Of a DNA stretch of 12,986 nucleotides, positions 7,313 to 12,986 are shown piece by piece; the stretch's first letter is position 1, and every line of letters starts with the position of its first letter. The DNA comes from an uncultured Lachnospiraceae bacterium (lineage in GTDB: Bacteria; Bacillota; Clostridia; Lachnospirales; Lachnospiraceae): positions 1 to 12,986 of the forward strand of contig CAJOLO010000039.1 of assembly GCA_905235345.1 (NCBI GenBank). The letters run 5' to 3'. The notes beneath the pieces are model-generated. The model was not told the DNA's origin. It ran no database searches and was given only the letters and a program-made list of their open reading frames with translations. Made by a program: the position numbers and the translations under genes.

Positions 7313-7786
7313 ATGTTAAAAAAATATCTAATCGTTTTTTTCATTTCAATGGTGCCGCTTTTTGAACTTAGAGCTGCAGTGCCTTCTGCGATGGCCATGG
7401 GACTTCCTACCCTGCAGGCGTACATAGTATGCATTATCGGGAATATGATTCCGGTTCCTTTCATCTTTCTTTTTGCCAGAAAGATATTGGAATGGGGCAG
7501 GGACAAGAAGGTTATAGGTAAATTCTGCACTTTTTGTCTTGAAAAAGGTCATAAGGGCGGAGAGAAATTGAAATCTACGGCGGGCAGAGGTTTGTTTGTA
7601 GCCCTGTTGCTTTTCGTTGGAATACCTCTTCCGGGAACAGGTGCATGGACAGGAACCCTTGCCGCAAGTATCCTGGACATGGATTTTAAGGAGAGTGTTG
7701 TTGCGGTACTGTGCGGTGTGATTCTTGCAGGAATCATTATGGGACTTATAAGTGCAGGAGTGATAAGCGGTCTGAAATTATTCTGA
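7313..7786 (+). CDS. small multi-drug export protein family (PF06695/COG2426) membrane protein
   Basis: A 157-residue integral membrane protein. The family name suggests small-molecule export, but function is not established. Hydrophobic stretches lie at about 5-22, 32-55, 95-115 and 128-152. Family-like features are the conserved PLFELRAAVP near residues 15-24 and the glycine/proline run GIPLPGTGAWTG at about 103-114. AAGGAG at 7301-7306 is 6 bases before ATG 7313 (residues MLKKYL), so the in-frame upstream start at 7286 is rejected. It is convergent with the cyclophilin gene, with a hairpin between them. Family assignment is reasonably firm; the export role should not be taken literally. 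Confidence 0.85.
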   Translation: MLKKYLIVFFISMVPLFELRAAVPSAMAMGLPTLQAYIVCIIGNMIPVPFIFLFARKILEWGRDKKVIGKFCTFCLEKGHKGGEKLKSTAGRGLFVALLLFVGIPLPGTGAWTGTLAASILDMDFKESVVAVLCGVILAGIIMGLISAGVISGLKLF

Positions 7787-7888
7787 CAGTTCCGTCAGGC
7801 AAAGTTCAATCCCTGTCTGATATATATGCTCCGTGAAGGTGCCGGACGTGCTATTGTTATAGAATTGATCAATGAGAAACAGGAATAA

Positions 7889-7936
7889 TAATGCCCGGAC
7901 ATGTGAAACATAATTTGTATCACATGCCGGGCATTA
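7889..7936. terminator. shared hairpin between convergent genes
   Basis: TAATGCCCGG (7889-7898) pairs with CCGGGCATTA (7927-7936), and CATGTGA (7900-7906) pairs with TCACATG (7920-7926). One bulged A lies at 7899, with a 13-base loop. The stem totals 17 bp and is GC-rich at its base. Read on the minus strand, the stem is followed by ATTATTCC, moderately U-rich, so it most likely ends the cyclophilin transcript; on + no T-run follows. It probably insulates both genes. Confidence 0.7.
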
Positions 7937-7953
7937 GTCGTGTTAAAGAGATG

Positions 7954-8472
7954 TTAACATTTTGTCGGTTCGGGATATTCTTCTCCGAAAGTATCGACAG
8001 TCATTGATTTAATCTTCTGCTCTGTCAACGGTTTGTCATAATAGTCTGTCTCAACACAGGCAATCTTGTCGACAATATCCAGACCTTCGATAACTTTACC
8101 AAATGCTGCATATTCTCCGTCTAGGTGAGGAGATGTCTTGTGCATTATAAATATCTGTGATCCTGCGGAGTCCGGCATCATGGAGCGTGCCATCGATAAG
8201 ACACCTGGTGTGTGCTTTAAATTGTTTTCAAAGCCGTTAGAAGCGAATTCGCCTTTAATACTGTATCCGGGACCGCCCATACCTGTTCCTTCGGGACATC
8301 CCCCCTGAATCATAAATCCTTTTATGACTCTGTGAAATATAAGGCCGTCATAGTAGCCTTTCTTCACAAGTGAGATAAAGTTGTTTACAGTGTTAGGAGC
8401 AATATCGGGATAGAGCTCTGCTTTCATGACATCACCGTTTTCCATGGTGATCGTAACTATTGGATTTGCCAT
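7954..8472 (-). CDS. ppiB: cyclophilin-type peptidyl-prolyl cis-trans isomerase
   Basis: Catalyses cis-trans isomerisation of X-Pro bonds to assist protein folding; with no signal peptide or lipobox it acts in the cytoplasm. The 172-residue product is one cyclophilin domain. Catalytic and binding residues are visible at FHR (46-48, with the active-site Arg48), FMIQGG (53-58), GSQIF (104-108) and HLDGEYAAFGKV (116-127). The position equivalent to human Trp121 is His116, as in many bacterial forms, which predicts weak cyclosporin binding. On the minus strand AAAGGAAT lies about 8 bases before the ATG. It has its own promoter and is transcribed alone, divergent from the FHA-protein gene. Confidence 0.95.
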   Translation of the reverse strand: MANPIVTITMENGDVMKAELYPDIAPNTVNNFISLVKKGYYDGLIFHRVIKGFMIQGGCPEGTGMGGPGYSIKGEFASNGFENNLKHTPGVLSMARSMMPDSAGSQIFIMHKTSPHLDGEYAAFGKVIEGLDIVDKIACVETDYYDKPLTEQKIKSMTVDTFGEEYPEPTKC

Positions 8473-8510
8473 TGTTGTTAATTCCTTTCTATATGTAATA
8501 TTTATGCCCT

Positions 8511-8539
8511 ATGATAAATAATTTTCAATAAATTGTCAA
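8511..8539 (-). promoter_or_regulatory. promoter of the cyclophilin gene
   Basis: On the minus strand a perfect TTGACA (8539 down to 8534) is followed after 17 bases by TATCAT (8516 down to 8511). Transcription should begin near 8504, about 30 bases before the start codon. Confidence 0.75.
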
Positions 8540-8619
8540 ATTTATATATTTTTATACAAATTCTTGAATAAAAGTACAAAATAAAATTTAAAAATACATA
8601 ATTTTATAATGAATTTACA

Positions 8620-8648
8620 TTGATTTGCATAATTTTTTGGCATAAAAT
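8620..8648 (+). promoter_or_regulatory. probable promoter of the FHA-protein gene
   Basis: TTGATT at 8620-8625 and TAAAAT at 8643-8648 are 17 bases apart. The 8540-8620 stretch upstream is almost entirely A and T, which could act as UP-type sequence for both divergent promoters. A stray perfect TATAAT at 8605-8610 lacks a partner -35. The start point would be near 8655. Confidence 0.5.
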
Positions 8649-8653
8649 TATGA

Positions 8654-8665
8654 CATCAGCTGATG
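8654..8665. promoter_or_regulatory. perfect 12-bp palindrome at the predicted transcription start
   Basis: CATCAGCTGATG is fully self-complementary and stands out from the surrounding A/T sequence. It starts 6 bases after the predicted -10 and covers the likely start site, a classic position for a repressor operator. No regulator is identified in the window. Confidence 0.4.
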
Positions 8666-8683
8666 GAAAAATATTATGATTAT

Positions 8684-8742
8684 AGGAGGAGATAAAAAAT
8701 AAACTACTTGCTTATCCAACGAGAATCAACTATAATAAGTAG
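8684..8742 (+). promoter_or_regulatory. leader with start-less Shine-Dalgarno and hairpin
   Basis: AGGAGGAG at 8684-8691 is the best Shine-Dalgarno in the window, yet no ATG, GTG or TTG lies 5-12 bases after it. The following sequence from ATA 8692 is open for 16 codons to a TAG. CTACTT (8704-8709) pairs with AAGTAG (8737-8742) and TTAT (8712-8715) with ATAA (8732-8735), forming a hairpin between this site and the real gene start at 8779. This could be a decayed or non-canonical leader peptide, or a ribosome standby site. Confidence 0.35.
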
Positions 8743-8778
8743 ATAGAATTGTATTATTCTTTGGAAGGGGTAGTTGCT

Positions 8779-10902
8779 ATGAAGAAGATTAGCTTTAGAG
8801 TTCGGAATTTTGATAAAGAGCAATTTCTAACATATAATATTGATAATAATGCGGAGCTGGATGAGGAGTTATTGGATTATCTGGAGGAAGAGGAGCCCGA
8901 AGGAATAGTTCCGGTAATTTTCGAAGAAGGAGAAGAATTTGATACATTTTCTTATGATATAACGGATAAGATACATCTTTGTGAGCTTTCCGATCAGGAA
9001 ATCAATGCCGAGATGGTTCTTATGGTTATGAGAGGCTTGGTGCTCAGCATGATGAATATGTCTGAATACAGAATACCATTATCCTATCTTGTGCTTAATC
9101 GTAAGTATATATATATTGATTCGGATTATAAAGTAGAGTTCGTCTGTGTTCCGTTAGAAGACATGAAGGAAGGGACAGATCTCAACAATTTTTTTAGGAG
9201 CTTTGTAGCAAGTCTTAGGTTCGATTCTTCTGAGAATAGTGATTATGTTGCTAAGCTTCTGACATACATTAATGACAGAGAGATGTTCAATCTTCGTAAT
9301 CTTCTTTCGTTGATTGAGGATTTGATGGACGGATTTGGAATTGAAATTCCTGAAGGTGAATCCAATGAAATATATGGTGAATATACAGAGATAGATGATG
9401 CCGGGGCAGATTCTTTTGATGAAGATGCGGAACAGGATACAGATATATCCGAAACCAAAGAGTATGATAACGTAACAACGGAGAATGAGAGTACTGATGA
9501 CACATATACTGATGAAGCTTCTGTAAGCAATGAGGAATATGATGATTTGTCGGATAAAGCCGGTGATGTTGAAGCAAACAGTATTGAATATGATAATGAA
9601 GTTACATCAGATAAGGAATCCTTATGGAATACAGTGAAGGATGATGACTACACAGGGTATGATGAAGAATCGGCAGTTGATGATAGCTACACAGAGTCTG
9701 AAGAAGAGATAACTGCGGATGAAGGCATTGCAGAGCCGGAAGAATCGCCTGCAGATGAAGACTATGAGGAGTCTGAAGAAGAGATAACTGCGGATGAAGG
9801 CATTGCAGAGCCGGAAGATGCGTCTGCAGATGAAGACTATGAGGAGTCTGAAGAAGAGATAACTGCGGATGAAGGCATTGCAGAGCCGGAAGAAGTGTCT
9901 GCAGATGAAGATTATGAGGAGTCTGAAGAAGAGATAACTGCGGATGAAGGCATTGCAGAGCCGGAAGAAGTATCTGCAGATGAAGATTATGAGGAATCTG
10001 AAGAAGAGATAACTACGGATAAAGGCATTGCAGAGCCGGAAGAGGAGCCTGTTGCAGATAAAGGCTACACCGAATCTGAAGAGAAATCGGACAGTAAAGA
10101 AGATGTTTCCGGGAATACTGTTGATAGTGAGAATACTGATAGTGAAGAAGCAGTGGCCGAAGAGGGCGAAGGTGAAGAGAATAGTGCTGCTAAGAAAACA
10201 ATATTTAAGACAAAGGATACATCATCGGTTGGTGTAGTTATTGAGGACGATTTAGATGCGTTTTTGGCGGAAAAACAGAAGGAGGATCGGAGTCAGTTCC
10301 CGAATGAACCGGAGCTTAAAGTTAATAAGAATATTAAGATTAACCGGGCAAGTATTGTGAAGAATACGCAGGACGAGCTTAAGACCGAAGAAGAAAAAGT
10401 CAAAGAGGCTGAGCGACAAGACAAGGATGCAAAGCAAAAGTCTAAGAAAAATAATAAGACAAATAAATCAGATAAGGCAGATAAGGAAAAGGAAAAAGAG
10501 AAAGAAAAAGATACAAAAAATAAGGATGATAAACCTTCCGGTGATGACGACGGAAAAGAATCTGTATCGACTGCCGCACTTATTTCGCAGACTCTTGGAA
10601 ATGCCGCAAACAGCCTGATTAATGCCGCGAGTGGAAATGGTGGTACCAAGGTTAATCCGTATATTATAAGAGTTAATACAGAAGAACGTGTCATAATTAA
10701 GAAGCAGACATTCAAGATTGGCAAGTCGGGCGTGGGAGTGGATTTCACAATTCATGGTAACGGTGCGATAAGCCGGGTTCATGCAATAATAACCTCTAAG
10801 AATGGAGAGTATTATATCAAGGATAATAAGTCTACTAATCATACTTTTGTTGATGGACGCAAAGTAGAGGATGGCGAGAATGTTCTGCTAAAGTTCTGCT
10901 AA
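8779..10902 (+). CDS. DUF6382-like/FHA-domain protein, C-terminus truncated by frameshift
   Basis: A 707-residue protein with three parts. Residues about 1-185 resemble the DUF6382 N-terminal domain seen on clostridial FHA proteins. Residues about 190-480 are very acidic, with tandem 25-residue repeats (304-429). Residues about 530-595 are lysine-rich. A C-terminal FHA domain starts near 624, with IGK (647-649), SRVHA (665-669) and STNHT (685-689; the usual form is STNGT). FHA domains bind phosphothreonine, so this is a likely reader of Ser/Thr kinase signals such as those of the neighbouring kinase. No signal peptide or membrane span is seen. ATG 8779 follows GGAAGGGG (8763-8770) by 8 bases. 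An 11-bp tandem duplication changes the end to VLLKFC-stop; without it the frame would run to 10955 and finish the FHA fold. The gene may therefore be impaired, although only the last strand region is lost. An intrinsic terminator follows. Confidence 0.88.
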   Translation: MKKISFRVRNFDKEQFLTYNIDNNAELDEELLDYLEEEEPEGIVPVIFEEGEEFDTFSYDITDKIHLCELSDQEINAEMVLMVMRGLVLSMMNMSEYRIPLSYLVLNRKYIYIDSDYKVEFVCVPLEDMKEGTDLNNFFRSFVASLRFDSSENSDYVAKLLTYINDREMFNLRNLLSLIEDLMDGFGIEIPEGESNEIYGEYTEIDDAGADSFDEDAEQDTDISETKEYDNVTTENESTDDTYTDEASVSNEEYDDLSDKAGDVEANSIEYDNEVTSDKESLWNTVKDDDYTGYDEESAVDDSYTESEEEITADEGIAEPEESPADEDYEESEEEITADEGIAEPEDASADEDYEESEEEITADEGIAEPEEVSADEDYEESEEEITADEGIAEPEEVSADEDYEESEEEITTDKGIAEPEEEPVADKGYTESEEKSDSKEDVSGNTVDSENTDSEEAVAEEGEGEENSAAKKTIFKTKDTSSVGVVIEDDLDAFLAEKQKEDRSQFPNEPELKVNKNIKINRASIVKNTQDELKTEEEKVKEAERQDKDAKQKSKKNNKTNKSDKADKEKEKEKEKDTKNKDDKPSGDDDGKESVSTAALISQTLGNAANSLINAASGNGGTKVNPYIIRVNTEERVIIKKQTFKIGKSGVGVDFTIHGNGAISRVHAIITSKNGEYYIKDNKSTNHTFVDGRKVEDGENVLLKFC
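9688..10065 (+). repeat. five in-frame 75-78-bp tandem repeats encoding an acidic linker
   Basis: Units lie at 9688-9762, 9763-9837, 9838-9912, 9913-9987 and 9988-10065, with a degenerate sixth start at 10066-10086. The encoded consensus is YEESEEEITADEGIAEPEEV followed by SADED. Units 2 to 4 are nearly identical at the DNA level, including synonymous positions, differing mainly in the codons for the last few residues; unit 5 has one extra codon. The near-identity points to recent expansion by slippage or unequal recombination. Copy number is likely to vary among strains. Confidence 0.95.
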
Positions 10903-10903
10903 A
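10882..10903 (+). repeat. 11-bp tandem duplication causing a frameshift
   Basis: GTTCTGCTAAA occurs twice without a gap, at 10882-10892 and 10893-10903. The second copy puts a TAA at 10900-10902 in the FHA reading frame. Removing either copy gives LLK-DGSKIVLGDEEFVFKI ending at TAA 10953-10955, which fits the usual final strands of an FHA domain. Confidence 0.95.
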
Positions 10904-10904
10904 G

Positions 10905-10955
10905 GATGGTAGCAAGATAGTATTAGGCGATGAAGAATTCGTCTTTAAGATATAA
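10905..10955 (+). pseudogene. detached 3' coding remnant of the FHA domain
   Basis: Sixteen codons reading DGSKIVLGDEEFVFKI plus TAA, out of frame with the annotated FHA gene because of the preceding 11-bp duplication. The pattern DGSKIVLGDEEFVF is typical of FHA C-termini (turn, strand, Gly, strand). It has no start codon or ribosome site of its own and would be translated only if the frame were restored. Confidence 0.8.
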
Positions 10956-10977
10956 TGATAAACTGATTTTTATCATT

Positions 10978-11012
10978 AAAAAAAGAGCTCCTTTTATTGG
11001 GGCTCTTTTTTT
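10978..11012 (+). terminator. intrinsic terminator after the FHA-protein gene
   Basis: Seven A plus GAGCTCC (10978-10991) pair with GGGGCTC plus seven T (10999-11012) around a 7-base TTTTATT loop, allowing one G-T pair. The A-run/T-run symmetry means it could work on either strand. It begins 22 bases after the restored FHA stop at 10955, consistent with the longer frame being ancestral. Confidence 0.88.
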
Positions 11013-11101
11013 ATTTCGATAAAACCGGTTAATATGCACTGCAGTTTACTTGTAATCGGGCTGCACTACAGACGGATGAATTGTTATGAAGGAGAATATG
11101 T

Positions 11102-12986
11102 GTGATACAGGTAGGCGATGTATTAGATGGCAAATATGAAATATTAAGAGAAATCGGAAAAGGCGGTATGTCGATCGTGTATCTTGCCGTAGATACGAGG
11201 CTTAATAAGCAATGGGCTGTCAAGGAGTATCGGAAAGCAGAAACTGCCGGAGATGTTGGTGTTAATCTTGTTGCACTGCAGAAGGAAGCAGAGGTGATAA
11301 AGAAATTAGATCATCCTGTATTGCCGAGAATAGTAGATATTATATATACAGGGGATACTGCGTGTATTGTAATGGATTATATAGAAGGGAAAACTCTCGG
11401 TGAAGTGCTGGAAACGGAGGGTGCAGTGCCACAGAATACTGTGGTTTCGTGGGCAAAAAGTTTGTGCGGTGCACTTAGTTACATGCATGGTATGAATCCG
11501 CCTATTATATACAGGGACATGAAGCCGTCCAATATTATGTTAAAACCTGATGGGACAATAAAACTTATCGATTTTGGCGCTGCACTTGAGGGATTTTATA
11601 AAGAGGATGAAACAATATATACATTAGGAACACGAGGTTATGCAGCACCTGAACAGATGGATAAAACATTAGGAGGTAAAAGGATAATTGATGCCAGAGC
11701 AGATATATACAGTCTTGGTGTAACAATCTGTACACTGCTTACGGGCAGACTGCCTGAGTCCATAGATAAAGCGAAAAAACTGATGGAATCGGATACGGTA
11801 CATATATCCGGAGGAATAAGGCATATTGTACTTAAATGTATGGCAGAGTATCCGAAAGACCGGTATCAAAGTTGCGAGGAATTACTATTTCATTTAAACA
11901 ATTATAATAAATATGATAAAGCGTATATTCTGGGATGCAGAAAGAATCTGTGTCGATTTGCGGCAATGATAGTGTTGACTATGTGCTTTATGGCAATATC
12001 AGTGAGTGGATATGCAGGTATTAATGTTCACAAAAACAGTGAGTATGAAGAGCTTATTGCTCTTGGCGATACCTATGTGATCGATGGTGATTATGAGGCT
12101 GCTGCCGAATCTTATACGGCTGCTGCAGTTGACGTAGATGGAAGCCGGCCGGAGGCGTATACGGAATTACTGAAGCTTTACGAGGATTATCTTGATATGC
12201 CGGAGGAAGGTCTCATGAAAGTGGGACATTATATTGATCAGAATTATGAGGGTATAAATGAGAATGCGGAGCTGATTATACAGGTCGGCATGGATTATTT
12301 TGAAATTGTAAAGGATTATCAGAAAAGTGCGTATTATTTTGGACTTGTGAATTCTGAGGTTTATCCGGAAGCAAAGATGTATAAAACCATAGCTTTATCA
12401 ATGTACAGGCTTGATGCAGGTCGTGATGAGCTTGATCAAGTGTTGATAAAACTTCTTGAATACACGGAGCAATTGCCTTCTGCATATAACAAGCTTCGTA
12501 ACTATGAGCTTATATGTGATGTGTATTCCAAGAATATGCAGGAGATTGAGGGAGCTGCCGCGAAACTTGTTGAAGTTGCTGAAAAGGGAATCCTTCAGCT
12601 CGACCGGTACGAGGATGAGTCGGTTAAGGCAGACTATTATATTGCATTTAATCAATATATTATAACGGGCTGTGAATGTCTTGGAGAAGGAAGCTATGAA
12701 AAAGCATTGGAAAGCTGTGATGCTGTTCTCGGAATCGTGTCCAAGAATGACAATGCGTTTATGGGAACTGTCAAGGCGGAAAAATACAGACTTTCAAAGA
12801 TGTGCAAAAAAGCAGAGCTGCTGGCAAAACTTTTTCGATATGAGGAAGCGCGTGAAGTGTATGAGAATGCAGAGCGAGAATACGGCGATGATGCCATGGA
12901 GATATATATCGGACATCTGGGATTGCTTTGCGATATTGAGGAACAGAGAACAACTGATGTTGAAGAATGGGAAAGTAGTGAGATTA
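11102..12986 (+). CDS. membrane Ser/Thr protein kinase with TPR-like extracytoplasmic region (3' end outside window)
   Basis: A Hanks-type kinase, open for 628 codons to the window edge. Residues 11-270 form the cytoplasmic kinase domain: glycine loop IGKGGMSIVY (18-27), ATP-anchoring K41 in WAVKEY, catalytic YRDMKPSN (137-144, Asp139), DFG (157-159), Thr-bearing activation segment TIYTLGTRGY (171-180), APE (182-184) and DIYSLG (201-206). All key residues are present, so it should be active. One hydrophobic span lies at about 286-307. Beyond it, residues 310-628 are charged helical repeats resembling TPRs (for example GDTYVIDGDYEAAAESYTAA at 322-341) in place of the PASTA domains of PknB/PrkC. 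The start is GTG 11102, 7 bases after AAGGAG (11089-11094): the frame has a stop at 11087-11089, and the next in-frame ATG falls inside the glycine loop. It lies downstream of the FHA-protein gene, so a signalling pair is plausible. No clear promoter is seen in the 89-base gap. Confidence 0.92.
   Translation, partial: MIQVGDVLDGKYEILREIGKGGMSIVYLAVDTRLNKQWAVKEYRKAETAGDVGVNLVALQKEAEVIKKLDHPVLPRIVDIIYTGDTACIVMDYIEGKTLGEVLETEGAVPQNTVVSWAKSLCGALSYMHGMNPPIIYRDMKPSNIMLKPDGTIKLIDFGAALEGFYKEDETIYTLGTRGYAAPEQMDKTLGGKRIIDARADIYSLGVTICTLLTGRLPESIDKAKKLMESDTVHISGGIRHIVLKCMAEYPKDRYQSCEELLFHLNNYNKYDKAYILGCRKNLCRFAAMIVLTMCFMAISVSGYAGINVHKNSEYEELIALGDTYVIDGDYEAAAESYTAAAVDVDGSRPEAYTELLKLYEDYLDMPEEGLMKVGHYIDQNYEGINENAELIIQVGMDYFEIVKDYQKSAYYFGLVNSEVYPEAKMYKTIALSMYRLDAGRDELDQVLIKLLEYTEQLPSAYNKLRNYELICDVYSKNMQEIEGAAAKLVEVAEKGILQLDRYEDESVKADYYIAFNQYIITGCECLGEGSYEKALESCDAVLGIVSKNDNAFMGTVKAEKYRLSKMCKKAELLAKLFRYEEAREVYENAEREYGDDAMEIYIGHLGLLCDIEEQRTTDVEEWESSEI

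Noticed and set aside
7783..7798. CTGAC...GTCAG hairpin at the end of the small membrane protein gene as a terminator
   Set aside because: Only a 5-bp stem including the stop codon, and no T-run follows.
9688..10086. Regular repeats as a CRISPR array
   Set aside because: Unit length is 75-78 bp with no variable spacers, and the repeats stay in the reading frame of a protein.
10028..10618. Two short plus-strand frames (10028-10237, 10427-10618) inside the FHA gene
   Set aside because: Products of repeat and A-rich composition in an alternate frame; lysine/arginine-rich nonsense without ribosome sites.

Overview
The window looks like chromosome from a low-GC Gram-positive anaerobe of the class Clostridia, most likely a Lachnospiraceae-type organism. 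This rests on AT-rich intergenic DNA, strong AAGGAG-type ribosome binding sites, the Firmicutes gene order decarboxylase - tmk - yaaR - holB - ricT - trmN6, and a DUF6382/FHA protein beside a membrane Ser/Thr kinase. The genus cannot be fixed from sequence alone.

Region 1 (1-977): a possible 3' end of an unseen gene, then a YitT-family membrane protein. Region 2 (978-6878): a conserved housekeeping block, all on +. It starts with a good promoter and a structured leader before a YaaO-like Orn/Lys/Arg decarboxylase. Then come thymidylate kinase, the DUF327 protein YaaR, the DNA polymerase III delta' subunit, the Fe-S PSP1 protein RicT (with its own internal promoter) and a tRNA A37 N6-methyltransferase. 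A strong intrinsic terminator closes the block. Compared with Bacillus subtilis, yaaQ, yabA, yazA and rsmI are absent here. Region 3 (6961-7953): a 68-residue orphan protein and a small integral membrane protein (PF06695), ending at a hairpin shared with the convergent next gene. Region 4 (7954-8472, minus): a cytoplasmic cyclophilin.

Region 5 (8473-12986) is the unusual part. A very AT-rich divergent promoter region contains a perfect 12-bp palindrome at the predicted transcription start, followed by a leader with a strong Shine-Dalgarno that has no start codon. It drives a 707-residue protein: DUF6382-like N-terminus, an acidic linker containing five near-identical 75-78-bp repeats, a lysine-rich segment, and a C-terminal FHA (phosphothreonine-binding) domain. 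An exact 11-bp tandem duplication shifts the frame just before the end of the FHA domain and removes its last 16 residues; deleting one copy restores a normal FHA C-terminus ending at 10955. After an intrinsic terminator comes a GTG-started Ser/Thr protein kinase with one membrane span and a TPR-like extracytoplasmic region, which runs off the window end.

The housekeeping genes fit known roles in DNA precursor supply, replication, RNA processing and tRNA modification. The FHA protein and kinase probably form a phosphorylation-signalling pair in which the kinase, or a protein it phosphorylates, is the FHA ligand. That link is inferred from adjacency and domain content only.
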